Source: JBBQBQ01 sp038317685 (GTDB lineage Bacteria > Desulfobacterota > Desulfuromonadia > Desulfuromonadales > DDH964). From it: DNA of 8,757 nt. The stretch covers positions 1-8,757 of the forward strand of contig JBBQBQ010000143.1 in the NCBI GenBank assembly GCA_038317685.1, given 5' to 3'. A program made the translations under genes and the position numbers. Positions 1 to 6,343 of this stretch are shown here, in pieces; the stretch's first letter is position 1; each line of letters begins with the position of its first letter. The notes beneath the pieces are model-generated. The model saw only the letters and a program-made list of their open reading frames with translations. It was not told the DNA's origin and did not search any database.

Positions 1-165
1 GCCGATCTGGAGCAGGAAGCCTTGCAGTGGGCCCTCGGCAGGGGGGCCCGCTCGGGACGGGTCGCACGCCAGTTCGTCGATGATCTCACCGGCCGAATGG
101 CCCTGGCTCAGCGGGAGGCAACAACTCCTGCCGCCGAGGACTCCGTGGAGGCGCCGGACCAATGA
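1..165 (+). CDS. C-terminal fragment of a DUF815-type AAA+ ATPase (partial, start outside the window)
   Basis: Frame 1 is open from the first base to a TGA at 163-165 and gives 54 residues. The segment ALQWALGRGARSGRVARQF resembles the C-terminal end of DUF815 family proteins, predicted P-loop AAA+ ATPases of unknown cellular role, which typically end in a helix with RGxRSGRxAxQFxxDL. The last 20 or so residues are an acidic, Ala/Pro-rich tail of low information. The Walker motifs lie upstream of the window and cannot be checked. The gene runs in the same direction as the PilZ gene, but 118 bases and a candidate promoter separate them, so they need not share a transcript. The family call rests on one short motif recalled from knowledge of the family. 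Confidence 0.72.
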   Translation, partial: ADLEQEALQWALGRGARSGRVARQFVDDLTGRMALAQREATTPAAEDSVEAPDQ

Positions 166-173
166 AATTAGGC

Positions 174-201
174 TTGGCGAGGCCCTTAAAATCGTTATAA
201 T
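174..201 (+). promoter_or_regulatory. Candidate sigma70 promoter of the PilZ-domain gene
   Basis: TTGGCG (174-179) is followed after 16 bases by a perfect TATAAT (196-201). Transcription would start near 208, leaving a leader of about 76 bases before the ATG at 284. A short CCCC-GCAA-GGGG stem with a GNRA-type loop (207-218) would sit at the very 5' end of this transcript. The -10 box matches consensus and the -35 box matches 4 of 6 positions. Confidence 0.5.
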
Positions 202-283
202 GGGGCCCCCGCAAGGGGTCTTCATCCGAGCGTTCCGAAATAATCCCGCCGGCTAGCTCTGGCCGTAACCAACCGACCTTTTC

Positions 284-1027
284 ATGCCCTTTTCCAAATA
301 TCTCAAGCCCGACAACAAGCTCCTGATGCGGGCTATCGCATCCGGCGACGGCCCCGCGCGTTTCGAGGCGTTGACGGTCTATCTGAAAAGCCAGGGGCCC
401 GACCACCTGGAGCTGGCTCTCCCCTACCAGACTCAGGAAGGCGAGAGCTACCCCTTCACGTCGGAGATGACCTTCGAACTCTTTGCCGATGCCATGGGCG
501 TCGGGATACGGCTGACCGCCTCCTTCCAAAGTGCCTTCTCCCCCAACCTGATCAGGGTCAAACACAATCGCGACCTGCAGTTGATCCGGCGGCGCAGTTT
601 CCGGCGCCGGGACGCCACGGTCGGCCTGGGCTACACCAAGGGCCGGGGCGCCCTGCGGACCTTTCGGGAACAGTGGGAAAAGAATGTCCGTATCCTCACT
701 AGCGGGCGCCCCCTGAACAAGGTTCTGGACTTCCCCCGCTCCCGTGTCAATCTCAGCGCCGGCGGCATTCGCCTCAGCATCAAAGCTCCGGTCGAGATCG
801 CCGACCTCTGCCTGCTGTTGATCGATCTCCACGACAGCAAGACCCCGATTTGTGCCCTGGGCGAGGTGGTGTGGCTGGCCGGGGAAGGTACCGATGGCCG
901 CCATCAGGCCGGCCTGCAATTCATCAACATCCTGGAAGAGGACCGCAAGCGGATCGACAGCTTCGTGGTCAGCGGCGCCCACGAAGATTTTGACGCCGAC
1001 GCCCGGCAGGCCGTCGCACCAGGCTGA
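284..1027 (+). CDS. PilZ-domain protein with YcgR-like N-terminal region, probable c-di-GMP effector
   Basis: 247 residues. Residues about 10-95 resemble the N-terminal beta domain found in YcgR-type PilZ proteins. The C-terminal PilZ domain starts at an arginine-rich switch segment, R102-R103-R104-S-F-R107-R108-R109. Its second c-di-GMP motif, [DN]xSxxG, is present as N156-L-S158-A-G-G161. The domain continues through EVVWL (194-198) and HQAGLQFINI (207-216) and closes with a helix near 218-229. With both ligand motifs intact, binding of c-di-GMP is likely; the output (motility, exopolysaccharide, gene control) cannot be read from sequence. There is no signal peptide or membrane segment, so it is probably cytosolic. 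An in-frame TAA at 266 makes ATG 284 the first possible start, although no clear Shine-Dalgarno precedes it. The gene is probably monocistronic and converges on aat. Confidence 0.88.
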   Translation: MPFSKYLKPDNKLLMRAIASGDGPARFEALTVYLKSQGPDHLELALPYQTQEGESYPFTSEMTFELFADAMGVGIRLTASFQSAFSPNLIRVKHNRDLQLIRRRSFRRRDATVGLGYTKGRGALRTFREQWEKNVRILTSGRPLNKVLDFPRSRVNLSAGGIRLSIKAPVEIADLCLLLIDLHDSKTPICALGEVVWLAGEGTDGRHQAGLQFINILEEDRKRIDSFVVSGAHEDFDADARQAVAPG

Positions 1028-1158
1028 CCCCGCCCCATTTCGCCACCCTGTTGCCCCCCAGAGTTAGTCCAACCATAGACCTCCCCCCAGAGTTCGGGGA
1101 CAACCCGGAGGGGTGCCGATGGGCCGGGAGGAAAGCCCTCGCTGGCCTATTGCCGATT
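1028..1158. other. Convergent spacer between the PilZ gene and aat, with GC-rich fold-backs
   Basis: This 131-base gap lies between two convergent genes and should hold transcription ends for both. No classical stem followed by a T-run is present. Two weaker fold-backs are visible. One pairs CCTCC (1080-1084) with GGAGG (1107-1111) around an inner CCCC/GGGG stem (1085-1088 with 1096-1099). The other pairs GGCC (1122-1125) with GGCC (1144-1147) around GAGG/CCTC (1128-1131 with 1137-1140), followed by a moderately T-rich stretch. Termination may be Rho-dependent or use these structures. No small ORF here looks real. Confidence 0.3.
1054..1094. repeat. 12-base direct repeat CCCCCCAGAGTT, two copies 29 bases apart
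   Basis: The exact string CCCCCCAGAGTT occurs at 1054-1065 and at 1083-1094, in the same orientation, inside the convergent spacer. Similarity stops after the 12 bases. It may be the trace of a small duplication or of a mobile element scar. Part of each copy is a low-complexity C-run, which lowers its weight. Confidence 0.55.
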
Positions 1159-1917
1159 CTATTTGCAGGAAGAGTGGGGGACCGGCAGGATCACGGGAAA
1201 GGCTGCAAGCTCAGCTGAAGAGCCGGCACCAGCCGGGAAAGCGCCGGGCAGCGGTCTGGTGGAAGGGCTGACACCCCCTCGGCGCAAACGCTCCAGGAAC
1301 TCCTCCCTGGGAATCTCCCGGGCTCCCAGCCTGAGCAGGTGGGGGTTGGTCAGTTGGCAGTCGATCAATTCAAAATCCAGCTCTTGAAGGCGACGGCAGA
1401 GGGCTGTCAGGGCCATCTTGGAGGCATTGGCCTCGCGGTGAAACATCGATTCGCCGAAAAAGCAGCGCCCGAGGCAGACCCCGTAGAGGCCGCCGACCAG
1501 TCGTCCCTCCCGCCAGCATTCAACGGAATGGGCATATCCGAGGGTGTGCAATCGCCAATAGGCCTCCCGCATCTCGGGGGAGATCCAGGTCCCTTCCCCC
1601 AACTCCCTGCGCACCCCGGCACAAGCATCGATGACAGAGCCGAAATCCTTATTGAAGGTCACCTCAAAGGCGCCCCGGCGCACCTCCTTGGCCAGGCTGC
1701 GATGGACCGTGAGACCACCCGGGTCCAGAATGCAGCGAGGATCCGGCGACCACCAAAGGATCGGATCGTCTTCGTTGAACCAGGGGAAAATTCCGCAGGA
1801 GTAGGCGAGGAGCAGACGGGGGACGGAAAGATCGCCCCCCAAGGCGACGAGACCGTCCACCTCCGCCAGACGCGGGGGGGGGAAGACCAGCTCTTCGATC
1901 AGTCGATAGACGGGCAT
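1159..1917 (-). CDS. aat: Leucyl/phenylalanyl-tRNA--protein transferase
   Basis: 252 residues, slightly longer than E. coli Aat (234). The enzyme moves Leu or Phe from its tRNA to the N-terminal Lys or Arg of a protein, creating a primary destabilising residue that ClpS reads. Family motifs appear in order: GLVALGGDL (22-30), GIFPWF (42-47), LWWSPDPR (54-61), EGTWIS (108-113), FFGESMF (153-159), NASK (164-167), IDCQL (185-189) and LGAREIP (197-203). W46, W111, E156, D186 and Q188 align by motif with residues known to matter in E. coli Aat. Residues from about 215 form an Ala/Pro/Ser-rich tail that looks unconserved. It is the last gene of the clpS-clpA-aat unit, 33 bases after the clpA stop. 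No good RBS is seen, but an in-frame TGA four codons upstream fixes this ATG as the first start. A run of nine C in the coding strand spans codons 13-15. Confidence 0.96.
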   Translation of the reverse strand: MPVYRLIEELVFPPPRLAEVDGLVALGGDLSVPRLLLAYSCGIFPWFNEDDPILWWSPDPRCILDPGGLTVHRSLAKEVRRGAFEVTFNKDFGSVIDACAGVRRELGEGTWISPEMREAYWRLHTLGYAHSVECWREGRLVGGLYGVCLGRCFFGESMFHREANASKMALTALCRRLQELDFELIDCQLTNPHLLRLGAREIPREEFLERLRRGGVSPSTRPLPGAFPAGAGSSAELAAFPVILPVPHSSCK

Positions 1918-1950
1918 GGGTTCATATCAGGGGACGGAGGAGTTCCGGCC

Positions 1951-4191
1951 TCATCGGTAGCGGAAAGTCATCGCTCCCTGGCGCAGGCCGATTTGAACTT
2001 CCCCCCCCTTCTTCAGGGCACCGAAAAGGATCTCGGCGGCGATCTTGTCGCTGATCTCGTTCTGGATCAAACGCCCCAGAGGTCGAGCACCGAAAACCGG
2101 GTCGTAACCCCGGCGGGCCAGGTCGGCCCGTGCGGCGGCAGAGAGTTTCAGCCGGATTCCCTTCTCGATCAGGGGCGCCTGCAGTTCGGCCAGAAACTTA
2201 TCGACCACCCGGGCCATGACGGCCGCACCCAAAGGTGCGAAAGCGATGACCGCATCGAGACGGTTGCGGAACTCCGGGGAGAAGGTCCGTTCGACCGCCT
2301 GGCGCGGCGAGGCGTTCACCTGACCACCGAAACCGATCGGATTGGCGCTCATTTCGCGGGCGCCAACGTTGCTGGTCATGATCATCACGACGTTGCGGAA
2401 GTCGGCATGCCGGCCGTTGTTGTCGGTCAAGGTTCCGTGATCCATGATCTGCAACAGGATCCCGAAGAGGTCGGGATGAGCCTTTTCGATCTCGTCGAGG
2501 AGGATAACCGCATAGGGGTGTTTGATGACCGCATCGGTGAGAAGCCCGCCCTGTTCGAAGCCGATGTAGCCAGGGGGCGCGCCGATCAGCCTGGCGACCG
2601 CATGCTTCTCCATATATTCGCTCATGTCGAAGCGCAGGAATTCAACCCCCAGGGCGGCTGCAAGCTGCTTCGCCACCTCGGTCTTGCCGACGCCGGTCGG
2701 CCCGGTGAAAAGGAAGGAACCGGTCGGTTTTTCAGGATGACCGAGACCCGCACGGGAACGCAGGACCGCCCGGCAGAGGAGGTCGATGGCCGGATCCTGC
2801 CCGAAGACCTGGCGACGCAGTTCCCGATCAAGGTGTTTCAAACGGCGCCGGTCCGAGCTGGAGATACTGCGCGCCGGGATGCGGGCGATCGCCGCCACCA
2901 CCGCCTCGATCTCGGCCACGCCGATCTGGGGATGGGGTTGAGGGTGGATGCGTCGATAGGCGCCGACCTCGTCGATGACGTCGATCGCCTTGTCGGGGAG
3001 GTGCCGGTAGTTGATATGCCGGGCGGAGAGTTCGGCCGCGGCCCTGAGGGCCTCATCGCTGTAGCGAACCTTGTGGTAGCCCTCATAGTGCTCCTTGAGG
3101 CCTTGCAGGATCGCCACGGTCTCCTCCACGGTCGGCTCCAGGATATCGATCTTCTGAAAACGCCGGGACAGAGCCCGGTCTTTGTCGAAAAGGTTACGGT
3201 ACTCCTCGTAAGTGGTGGAACCGATACAGCGCACCTCCCCGGCGGCGAGGACCGGTTTGAGGATATTTGAGGCATCGAGGGAGCCGCCGCTGGTGGCGCC
3301 GGCCCCGACGACGGTGTGAATTTCATCGATAAAGAGGATGGCGCCGGGCTTTTTCTGCAGAGCGGCCACCACCGCCTTGATGCGTTCCTCAAAATCGCCG
3401 CGGAATTTGGTCCCGGCGAGGAGCGCCCCCATGTCGAGGGCATAGATCTCAGCCTCGGCGATCAGGTCCGGAACGTCGCCGGCGACGATCATCAGCGCCA
3501 GCCCTTCCGCCAGGGCGGTCTTGCCAACCCCCGGCTCGCCGACGTAGAGAGGATTATTCTTCCGCCGCCGGCAAAGGACCTGGATGGTTCGCTCCAACTC
3601 TGCCGTCCGGCCGATCAGGGGATCGATCTTGCCGGCGCGGGCCCGCTCCAGCAGATTGACGGTAAAAGCCTCCAGAGGGTCCTTGGCAGGAGCGGGCTTC
3701 CCCGGGGCGGACTCACCTTCCCGGGACGGCGCCGGGCCTTCGGGACGTTCCTCACGAGGCACCTTGGCCACCCGGTGGGAGATGTAATTCAGAACGTCGA
3801 GACGGCTGATCCCTTGATTTTCCAGAAAATAAGCGGCATGAGAGTTCTTCTCTTCGAGAATCGCAGCCAGCAGGTCCCCGAGGGTGATCTCTTTCTTGCC
3901 GGCCGCCTGCATATGCAGAACCGTGCGCTGCAGGATCCTCTGCAGCCCGACGGTCTGTTCCGGAACGGCCTCTTCCTCGCTCGGCAGAACCTCGAGATGA
4001 CGCACGAAGAATTCTTCAAGGAGTTGGCGGAGCGTCTCAAGGTCCCCCCCGCAACTGCGTAAAATTTCCTGGGCGCTCTCCTCAAAGAGCATGGCATAGA
4101 GGACATGCTCCGAGGTGAGGTATTCGTGGTGGCGCCGCTGCGCTTCTCGCACCGCCAGAGAAAATGTCATCTGTACTTCGTGGTTGAACAT
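1951..4191 (-). CDS. clpA: ATP-dependent Clp protease ATP-binding subunit ClpA
   Basis: 746 residues, close to E. coli ClpA (758). It is a Hsp100 unfoldase that threads substrates into ClpP. The N-domain (about 1-140) provides the ClpS and substrate docking surface. A Pro/Glu/Lys-rich linker follows (about 145-170). D1 has Walker A GEPGVGKT (218-225), Walker B ILFIDE (285-290) and a sensor/arginine region with ALSRRFQ (340-346). D2 has Walker A GPTGVGKT (497-504), Walker B VILLDE (562-567), TSNVGA (606-611), FRNRLD (641-646) and sensor-2 GAR (701-703). The tripeptide IGF (619-621) is the ClpP-docking loop, and there is no long coiled-coil middle domain, so this is ClpA rather than ClpB. Its ATG lies 7 bases after the clpS stop, and the GAGG of its RBS overlaps that stop, indicating translational coupling. 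clpP is not in the window. Confidence 0.97.
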   Translation of the reverse strand: MFNHEVQMTFSLAVREAQRRHHEYLTSEHVLYAMLFEESAQEILRSCGGDLETLRQLLEEFFVRHLEVLPSEEEAVPEQTVGLQRILQRTVLHMQAAGKKEITLGDLLAAILEEKNSHAAYFLENQGISRLDVLNYISHRVAKVPREERPEGPAPSREGESAPGKPAPAKDPLEAFTVNLLERARAGKIDPLIGRTAELERTIQVLCRRRKNNPLYVGEPGVGKTALAEGLALMIVAGDVPDLIAEAEIYALDMGALLAGTKFRGDFEERIKAVVAALQKKPGAILFIDEIHTVVGAGATSGGSLDASNILKPVLAAGEVRCIGSTTYEEYRNLFDKDRALSRRFQKIDILEPTVEETVAILQGLKEHYEGYHKVRYSDEALRAAAELSARHINYRHLPDKAIDVIDEVGAYRRIHPQPHPQIGVAEIEAVVAAIARIPARSISSSDRRRLKHLDRELRRQVFGQDPAIDLLCRAVLRSRAGLGHPEKPTGSFLFTGPTGVGKTEVAKQLAAALGVEFLRFDMSEYMEKHAVARLIGAPPGYIGFEQGGLLTDAVIKHPYAVILLDEIEKAHPDLFGILLQIMDHGTLTDNNGRHADFRNVVMIMTSNVGAREMSANPIGFGGQVNASPRQAVERTFSPEFRNRLDAVIAFAPLGAAVMARVVDKFLAELQAPLIEKGIRLKLSAAARADLARRGYDPVFGARPLGRLIQNEISDKIAAEILFGALKKGGEVQIGLRQGAMTFRYR

Positions 4192-4198
4192 CTAATCC

Positions 4199-4507
4199 TC
4201 AGGCCTGTTCCAGGCTGCATTTGAGTGGGAAGCCTTCTTTACGGGCCAGGTCATGGACCCGCGCCACTTTGGTTTCGGCGATTTCAAATGGAAAGGTGCC
4301 GCACACCCCCACCCCCTGCATATGCACATTGAGCATGATGCGGTTGGCCTCGGTCGCCGACTTGTGAAAGATCGTCTCCAAAACCTGGACCACGAATTCC
4401 ATGGTCGTATAGTCATCGTTCAACAATAACACGTTAAAGAGCGGCGGCGTCGCAACCCGATCTCGGGCGGCCGGGTCGGCCCCCGGCCGAACGGCATCCT
4501 GTCCCAT
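4199..4507 (-). CDS. clpS: ATP-dependent Clp protease adaptor ClpS
   Basis: 102 residues from the chosen start; E. coli ClpS has 106. ClpS binds N-terminal Leu, Phe, Tyr or Trp and hands the protein to the ClpA N-domain. The signature LLLNDDYTTMEFVVQVL holds the Asn-Asp-Asp that grips the alpha-amino group and the Thr/Met of the hydrophobic pocket. The NVHMQG segment supplies the conserved His. The C-terminal part with KVARVHDLARKEGFPLKC is typical. The open frame could begin at 4558 or 4534, but ATG 4507 has AAGGA seven bases upstream and yields the usual length. The RBS-like purine run for 4558 is about 12 bases away, and that for 4534 abuts the start codon. It is the first gene of the clpS-clpA-aat unit and is divergent from the zinc-ribbon genes. 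Confidence 0.95.
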   Translation of the reverse strand: MGQDAVRPGADPAARDRVATPPLFNVLLLNDDYTTMEFVVQVLETIFHKSATEANRIMLNVHMQGVGVCGTFPFEIAETKVARVHDLARKEGFPLKCSLEQA

Positions 4508-4595
4508 AACTGTTTCCTTCACCAAGGGATTCATTCCTGCGGGTGCGTTCCCCGACATTATCTGTCATTTCCCCCGCACCCGCAAATTTATTTCC

Positions 4596-4626
4596 ATTTT
4601 AACATTGTTCCTGGCAGGTAATGCAA
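4596..4626 (-). promoter_or_regulatory. Candidate promoter of clpS-clpA-aat (extended -10)
   Basis: Read on the minus strand, TGT-TAAAAT (plus-strand 4596-4604) is an extended -10 element. TTGCAT (plus-strand 4621-4626) could be the -35 box, but the 19-base spacing is long. An extended -10 can compensate for this. Transcription would start near 4589, leaving about 80 bases before ATG 4507. No other transcription signal for the operon stands out. Confidence 0.38.
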
Positions 4627-4649
4627 GGCTGGGCAGAATCTGTTGGAGA

Positions 4650-4678
4650 TTGACAAACCTTTAAAATTTTTGCAGAAT
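4650..4678 (+). promoter_or_regulatory. Candidate sigma70 promoter of the zinc-ribbon genes
   Basis: A perfect TTGACA (4650-4655) is followed after 17 bases by CAGAAT (4673-4678), which matches 4 of 6 consensus -10 positions and has a TG just upstream. Transcription would start near 4685 and give a leader of about 80 bases. That leader contains a 6-bp stem, TCCCGG/CCGGGA with a GTGA loop (4709-4724), of unknown role. Its -35 box lies about 25 bases from the outer end of the proposed clpS promoter, so the two divergent units share one short control region. Confidence 0.5.
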
Positions 4679-4766
4679 GGTGCGCATTCATTGGGTTTCT
4701 TGATGGTCTCCCGGGTGACCGGGATTCAGGGCCGGGTTGGCTGCTCACATTCATGGGAGACTGGGC

Positions 4767-5417
4767 ATGGCGGGTGAACTGTCAGCCGGATTTTGCAGCC
4801 ACTGCAACCGGGCCGTGACCATCCGAAAAAAGAACGGGGGGCTTTTAAAAAAAATCACCGCCCTGGTCGGCAGCGATGCCGCCGACCAGCAATGGGAATG
4901 TACCCGTTGCGGGAAACCGGCCGGCAAGGCATTCACCCTCCCGCAACAGAATCGGCAGAGCGGCGAAGGGACGGTCCAAGCCGCCGAACCTGAGGCAGAG
5001 ATGCCGCCGCCAGAGGCCGCAAACATTGAGTACCGTGATTGTCCCCACTGCCGCGGGAGCATCCGCCGCGAGGCCTTCAAATGCCTTCACTGCAATCTGG
5101 AGGTGACGCCCCTGCCCAGGCTGGATGAGGCGAAGTGCCATGTCTGCGGCAATATCATCAAATACGAGGGCTCGGACCAGGGCCAGATCCGGCCCTGCGC
5201 GACCTGTACCGGGCTCGTCACCCTCCCCGCCCCCGAGGAAGGTCACACTCCCCGGACCACCCCGCCGCCGGTACAGAAGCTCCCCGACGACCCGAATCGC
5301 CCGACCCTGACCCTGGCCCTGTGCAGCACCTGTGACCATCATTTCACCTATCAGAATAAACATGCAGGCCGCAAGGTTTCCTGCCCTTCCTGCCACCGCC
5401 CCTTTACTCTCCCTTGA
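4767..5417 (+). CDS. Soluble protein with four zinc ribbons, function unknown
   Basis: 216 residues with sixteen cysteines, all in CxxC pairs that form four ribbons: C10/C13 with C45/C48, C92/C95 with C106/C109, C124/C127 with C144/C147, and C186/C189 with C206/C209. Ribbons 1, 3 and 4 each end in [FV]TLP shortly after the second pair. A Glu/Pro-rich linker (about 61-88) separates ribbon 1 from ribbon 2, and a Pro-rich linker (about 155-180) precedes ribbon 4. There is no signal peptide or membrane segment, so it is probably cytosolic. Zinc binding is inferred from cysteine spacing; the target could be nucleic acid or protein. ATG 4767 is chosen because GGGAG sits seven bases upstream; a TTG at 4737 is in frame but has no RBS advantage. 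The C-terminal 46 residues match the end of the next gene. I do not recognise a named family. Confidence 0.85.
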   Translation: MAGELSAGFCSHCNRAVTIRKKNGGLLKKITALVGSDAADQQWECTRCGKPAGKAFTLPQQNRQSGEGTVQAAEPEAEMPPPEAANIEYRDCPHCRGSIRREAFKCLHCNLEVTPLPRLDEAKCHVCGNIIKYEGSDQGQIRPCATCTGLVTLPAPEEGHTPRTTPPPVQKLPDDPNRPTLTLALCSTCDHHFTYQNKHAGRKVSCPSCHRPFTLP

Positions 5418-5420
5418 CCG

Positions 5421-5440
5421 TCCTGCCGATATTGGCGGGA
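5421..5440 (+). other. Intercistronic stem-loop between the two zinc-ribbon genes
   Basis: Bases 5421-5427 pair with 5434-5440 (seven pairs including one G-T) around a 6-base loop. It lies just after the stop of the four-ribbon gene and has no T-run, so it is not an intrinsic terminator. It could modulate relative expression or mRNA stability of the two genes, but its significance is unproven. Confidence 0.3.
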
Positions 5441-5468
5441 GGGTGGCGAATTGCCTGAGGAATGAGCC

Positions 5469-6209
5469 ATGAACGGAAATGACCTGGGGCTTTTCGGCCC
5501 CCTTGAAAGTATCGCCGGAATTCTGCTGCCGGGCCTGGTGCTGGTTCTGAACCTCTTCGTTCTCTTCTTCCTCCGGCGCCTATGGCGGGGGGTCCAGGGG
5601 ACCGACCGGGAGTTGCGGCAATTAGGCGACAAACTCGATCAGCTGAGCGATCGATGGGAGCGCCGGGCGATCGAATCCTCGGCCGACCGGAGCATCCCTT
5701 CCATCCCCGCCGTCCCCAGCAGTCCCGTTGCGCAGGCGCCCGGGCCGGAACCGGATTGGGCCGCCTTTGACACCGCCGCAGCGGCCCCCTTCGCTCCGTC
5801 GATCCCGGCAGCGACCCTCCCCGACCTTGGGGAGGATTTCGATTTAGACAACGCAGACCTTGATGCCTCCGGAACCGAGGCCTCCCAGCCCGAGGCAGAG
5901 GCCGCCGGATTCCCGCTCCCGGAACTCGAATCGGCCGGCGGCCCGGCCCCTGAGGGCGTGGCAGAAGAGCTCTTCCGGGAATCCCCGGAATCAGCTCCCC
6001 CAGCTCCGGCCATGGTCCAGGCCGCGCCCGCCGAACCACCGGCCGTCCAGAAGGTTCCGGCCGTCGTCAGGTTACCGGGCGATCCCCAGCGGCCGGACAT
6101 TCTGCTGGCGCGCTGCGGCGGCTGCGGCCACAAACTGGCCTACAAGGAGTCTCTTGCCGGCAAGCGGGTCAAGTGCCCTGCGTGCCAACAGGTCTTTGTC
6201 CTCCCTTGA
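5469..6209 (+). CDS. Membrane-anchored protein with C-terminal zinc ribbon, function unknown
   Basis: 246 residues. One hydrophobic segment spans about residues 12-35. It is followed by RRLWR, so by the positive-inside rule the rest of the protein faces the cytoplasm. Residues about 42-66 look like a short coiled coil. Residues about 70-195 form a long Pro/Ala/acidic linker, likely disordered. The C-terminus is a zinc ribbon with C216/C219 and C236/C239, ending FVLP. From RLPGDP (201-206) to the end, 21 of 46 residues are identical, without gaps, to the end of the preceding protein. The ribbon resembles the general zinc_ribbon_4/5 (MJ0042-type) pattern. The RBS GAGGA (5457-5461) lies seven bases before the ATG. 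It probably forms a two-gene operon with the four-ribbon gene, ending at the terminator at 6233-6261. One idea is that it tethers a partner at the membrane through its ribbon. Confidence 0.85.
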   Translation: MNGNDLGLFGPLESIAGILLPGLVLVLNLFVLFFLRRLWRGVQGTDRELRQLGDKLDQLSDRWERRAIESSADRSIPSIPAVPSSPVAQAPGPEPDWAAFDTAAAAPFAPSIPAATLPDLGEDFDLDNADLDASGTEASQPEAEAAGFPLPELESAGGPAPEGVAEELFRESPESAPPAPAMVQAAPAEPPAVQKVPAVVRLPGDPQRPDILLARCGGCGHKLAYKESLAGKRVKCPACQQVFVLP

Positions 6210-6232
6210 ATGGGGTTGGTACTTTTCCTCCC

Positions 6233-6261
6233 ACGGCGCCGAACGGGCGCCGTTTTTTTTT
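6233..6261 (+). terminator. Strong Rho-independent terminator after the zinc-ribbon gene pair
   Basis: A perfect 8-bp stem, ACGGCGCC (6233-6240) with GGCGCCGT (6246-6253), has a 5-base loop and runs directly into nine consecutive T (6253-6261). It lies 24 bases after the stop of the membrane-anchored ribbon gene and marks the end of that operon. Confidence 0.93.
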
Positions 6262-6283
6262 GCTTGCCTAATGGAAATGCTTT

Positions 6284-6298
6284 TGGCAAAGTATTAGC
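6284..6298 (+). promoter_or_regulatory. Possible sigma54 promoter for the small zinc-ribbon gene
   Basis: TGGCA at 6284-6288 and AGC at 6296-6298 give the invariant GG-N10-GC geometry of -24/-12 promoters. The -24 half matches well (TGGCA) and the -12 half reads TAGC in place of TTGC. Transcription would start about 12 bases after the GC, leaving a short leader before ATG 6344. The site lies just after the upstream terminator, where a new promoter is expected. No enhancer site for an activator was identified, and chance occurrence is possible. Confidence 0.3.
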
Positions 6299-6343
6299 CC
6301 TGCCTAACACCCTTCTCTCCCCCTTATTCTTGAGGACTAGGCC

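Noticed and set aside
86..982. A 298-codon open frame on the minus strand opposite the PilZ gene
   Set aside because: The plus-strand frame has clear PilZ motifs and a promoter. The antisense product is low-complexity and crosses the promoter and the end of the upstream gene.
1339..3270. A 643-codon open frame on the plus strand opposite aat and clpA
   Set aside because: It is antisense to two genes with complete family motifs. Long opposite-strand frames are expected in GC-rich coding DNA, and its product shows no recognisable domain.
3316..4062. A 248-codon open frame on the plus strand opposite the 5' part of clpA
   Set aside because: It is the complement of ClpA N-domain and D1 codons and has no start signals or domain of its own.
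4612..4625. TGGCAGGTAATGCA as a sigma54 site upstream of the zinc-ribbon genes
   Set aside because: The GG and GC are only eight bases apart, two fewer than the strict requirement.
4737..4766. TTG start for the four-ribbon gene
   Set aside because: ATG 4767 has GGGAG at seven bases. The TTG lacks a comparable RBS, and the ten extra residues are not part of any ribbon.
4845..5396. A 183-codon open frame on the minus strand opposite the four-ribbon gene
   Set aside because: The plus-strand frame has sixteen regularly paired cysteines, an RBS and a promoter. The antisense frame has none of these.
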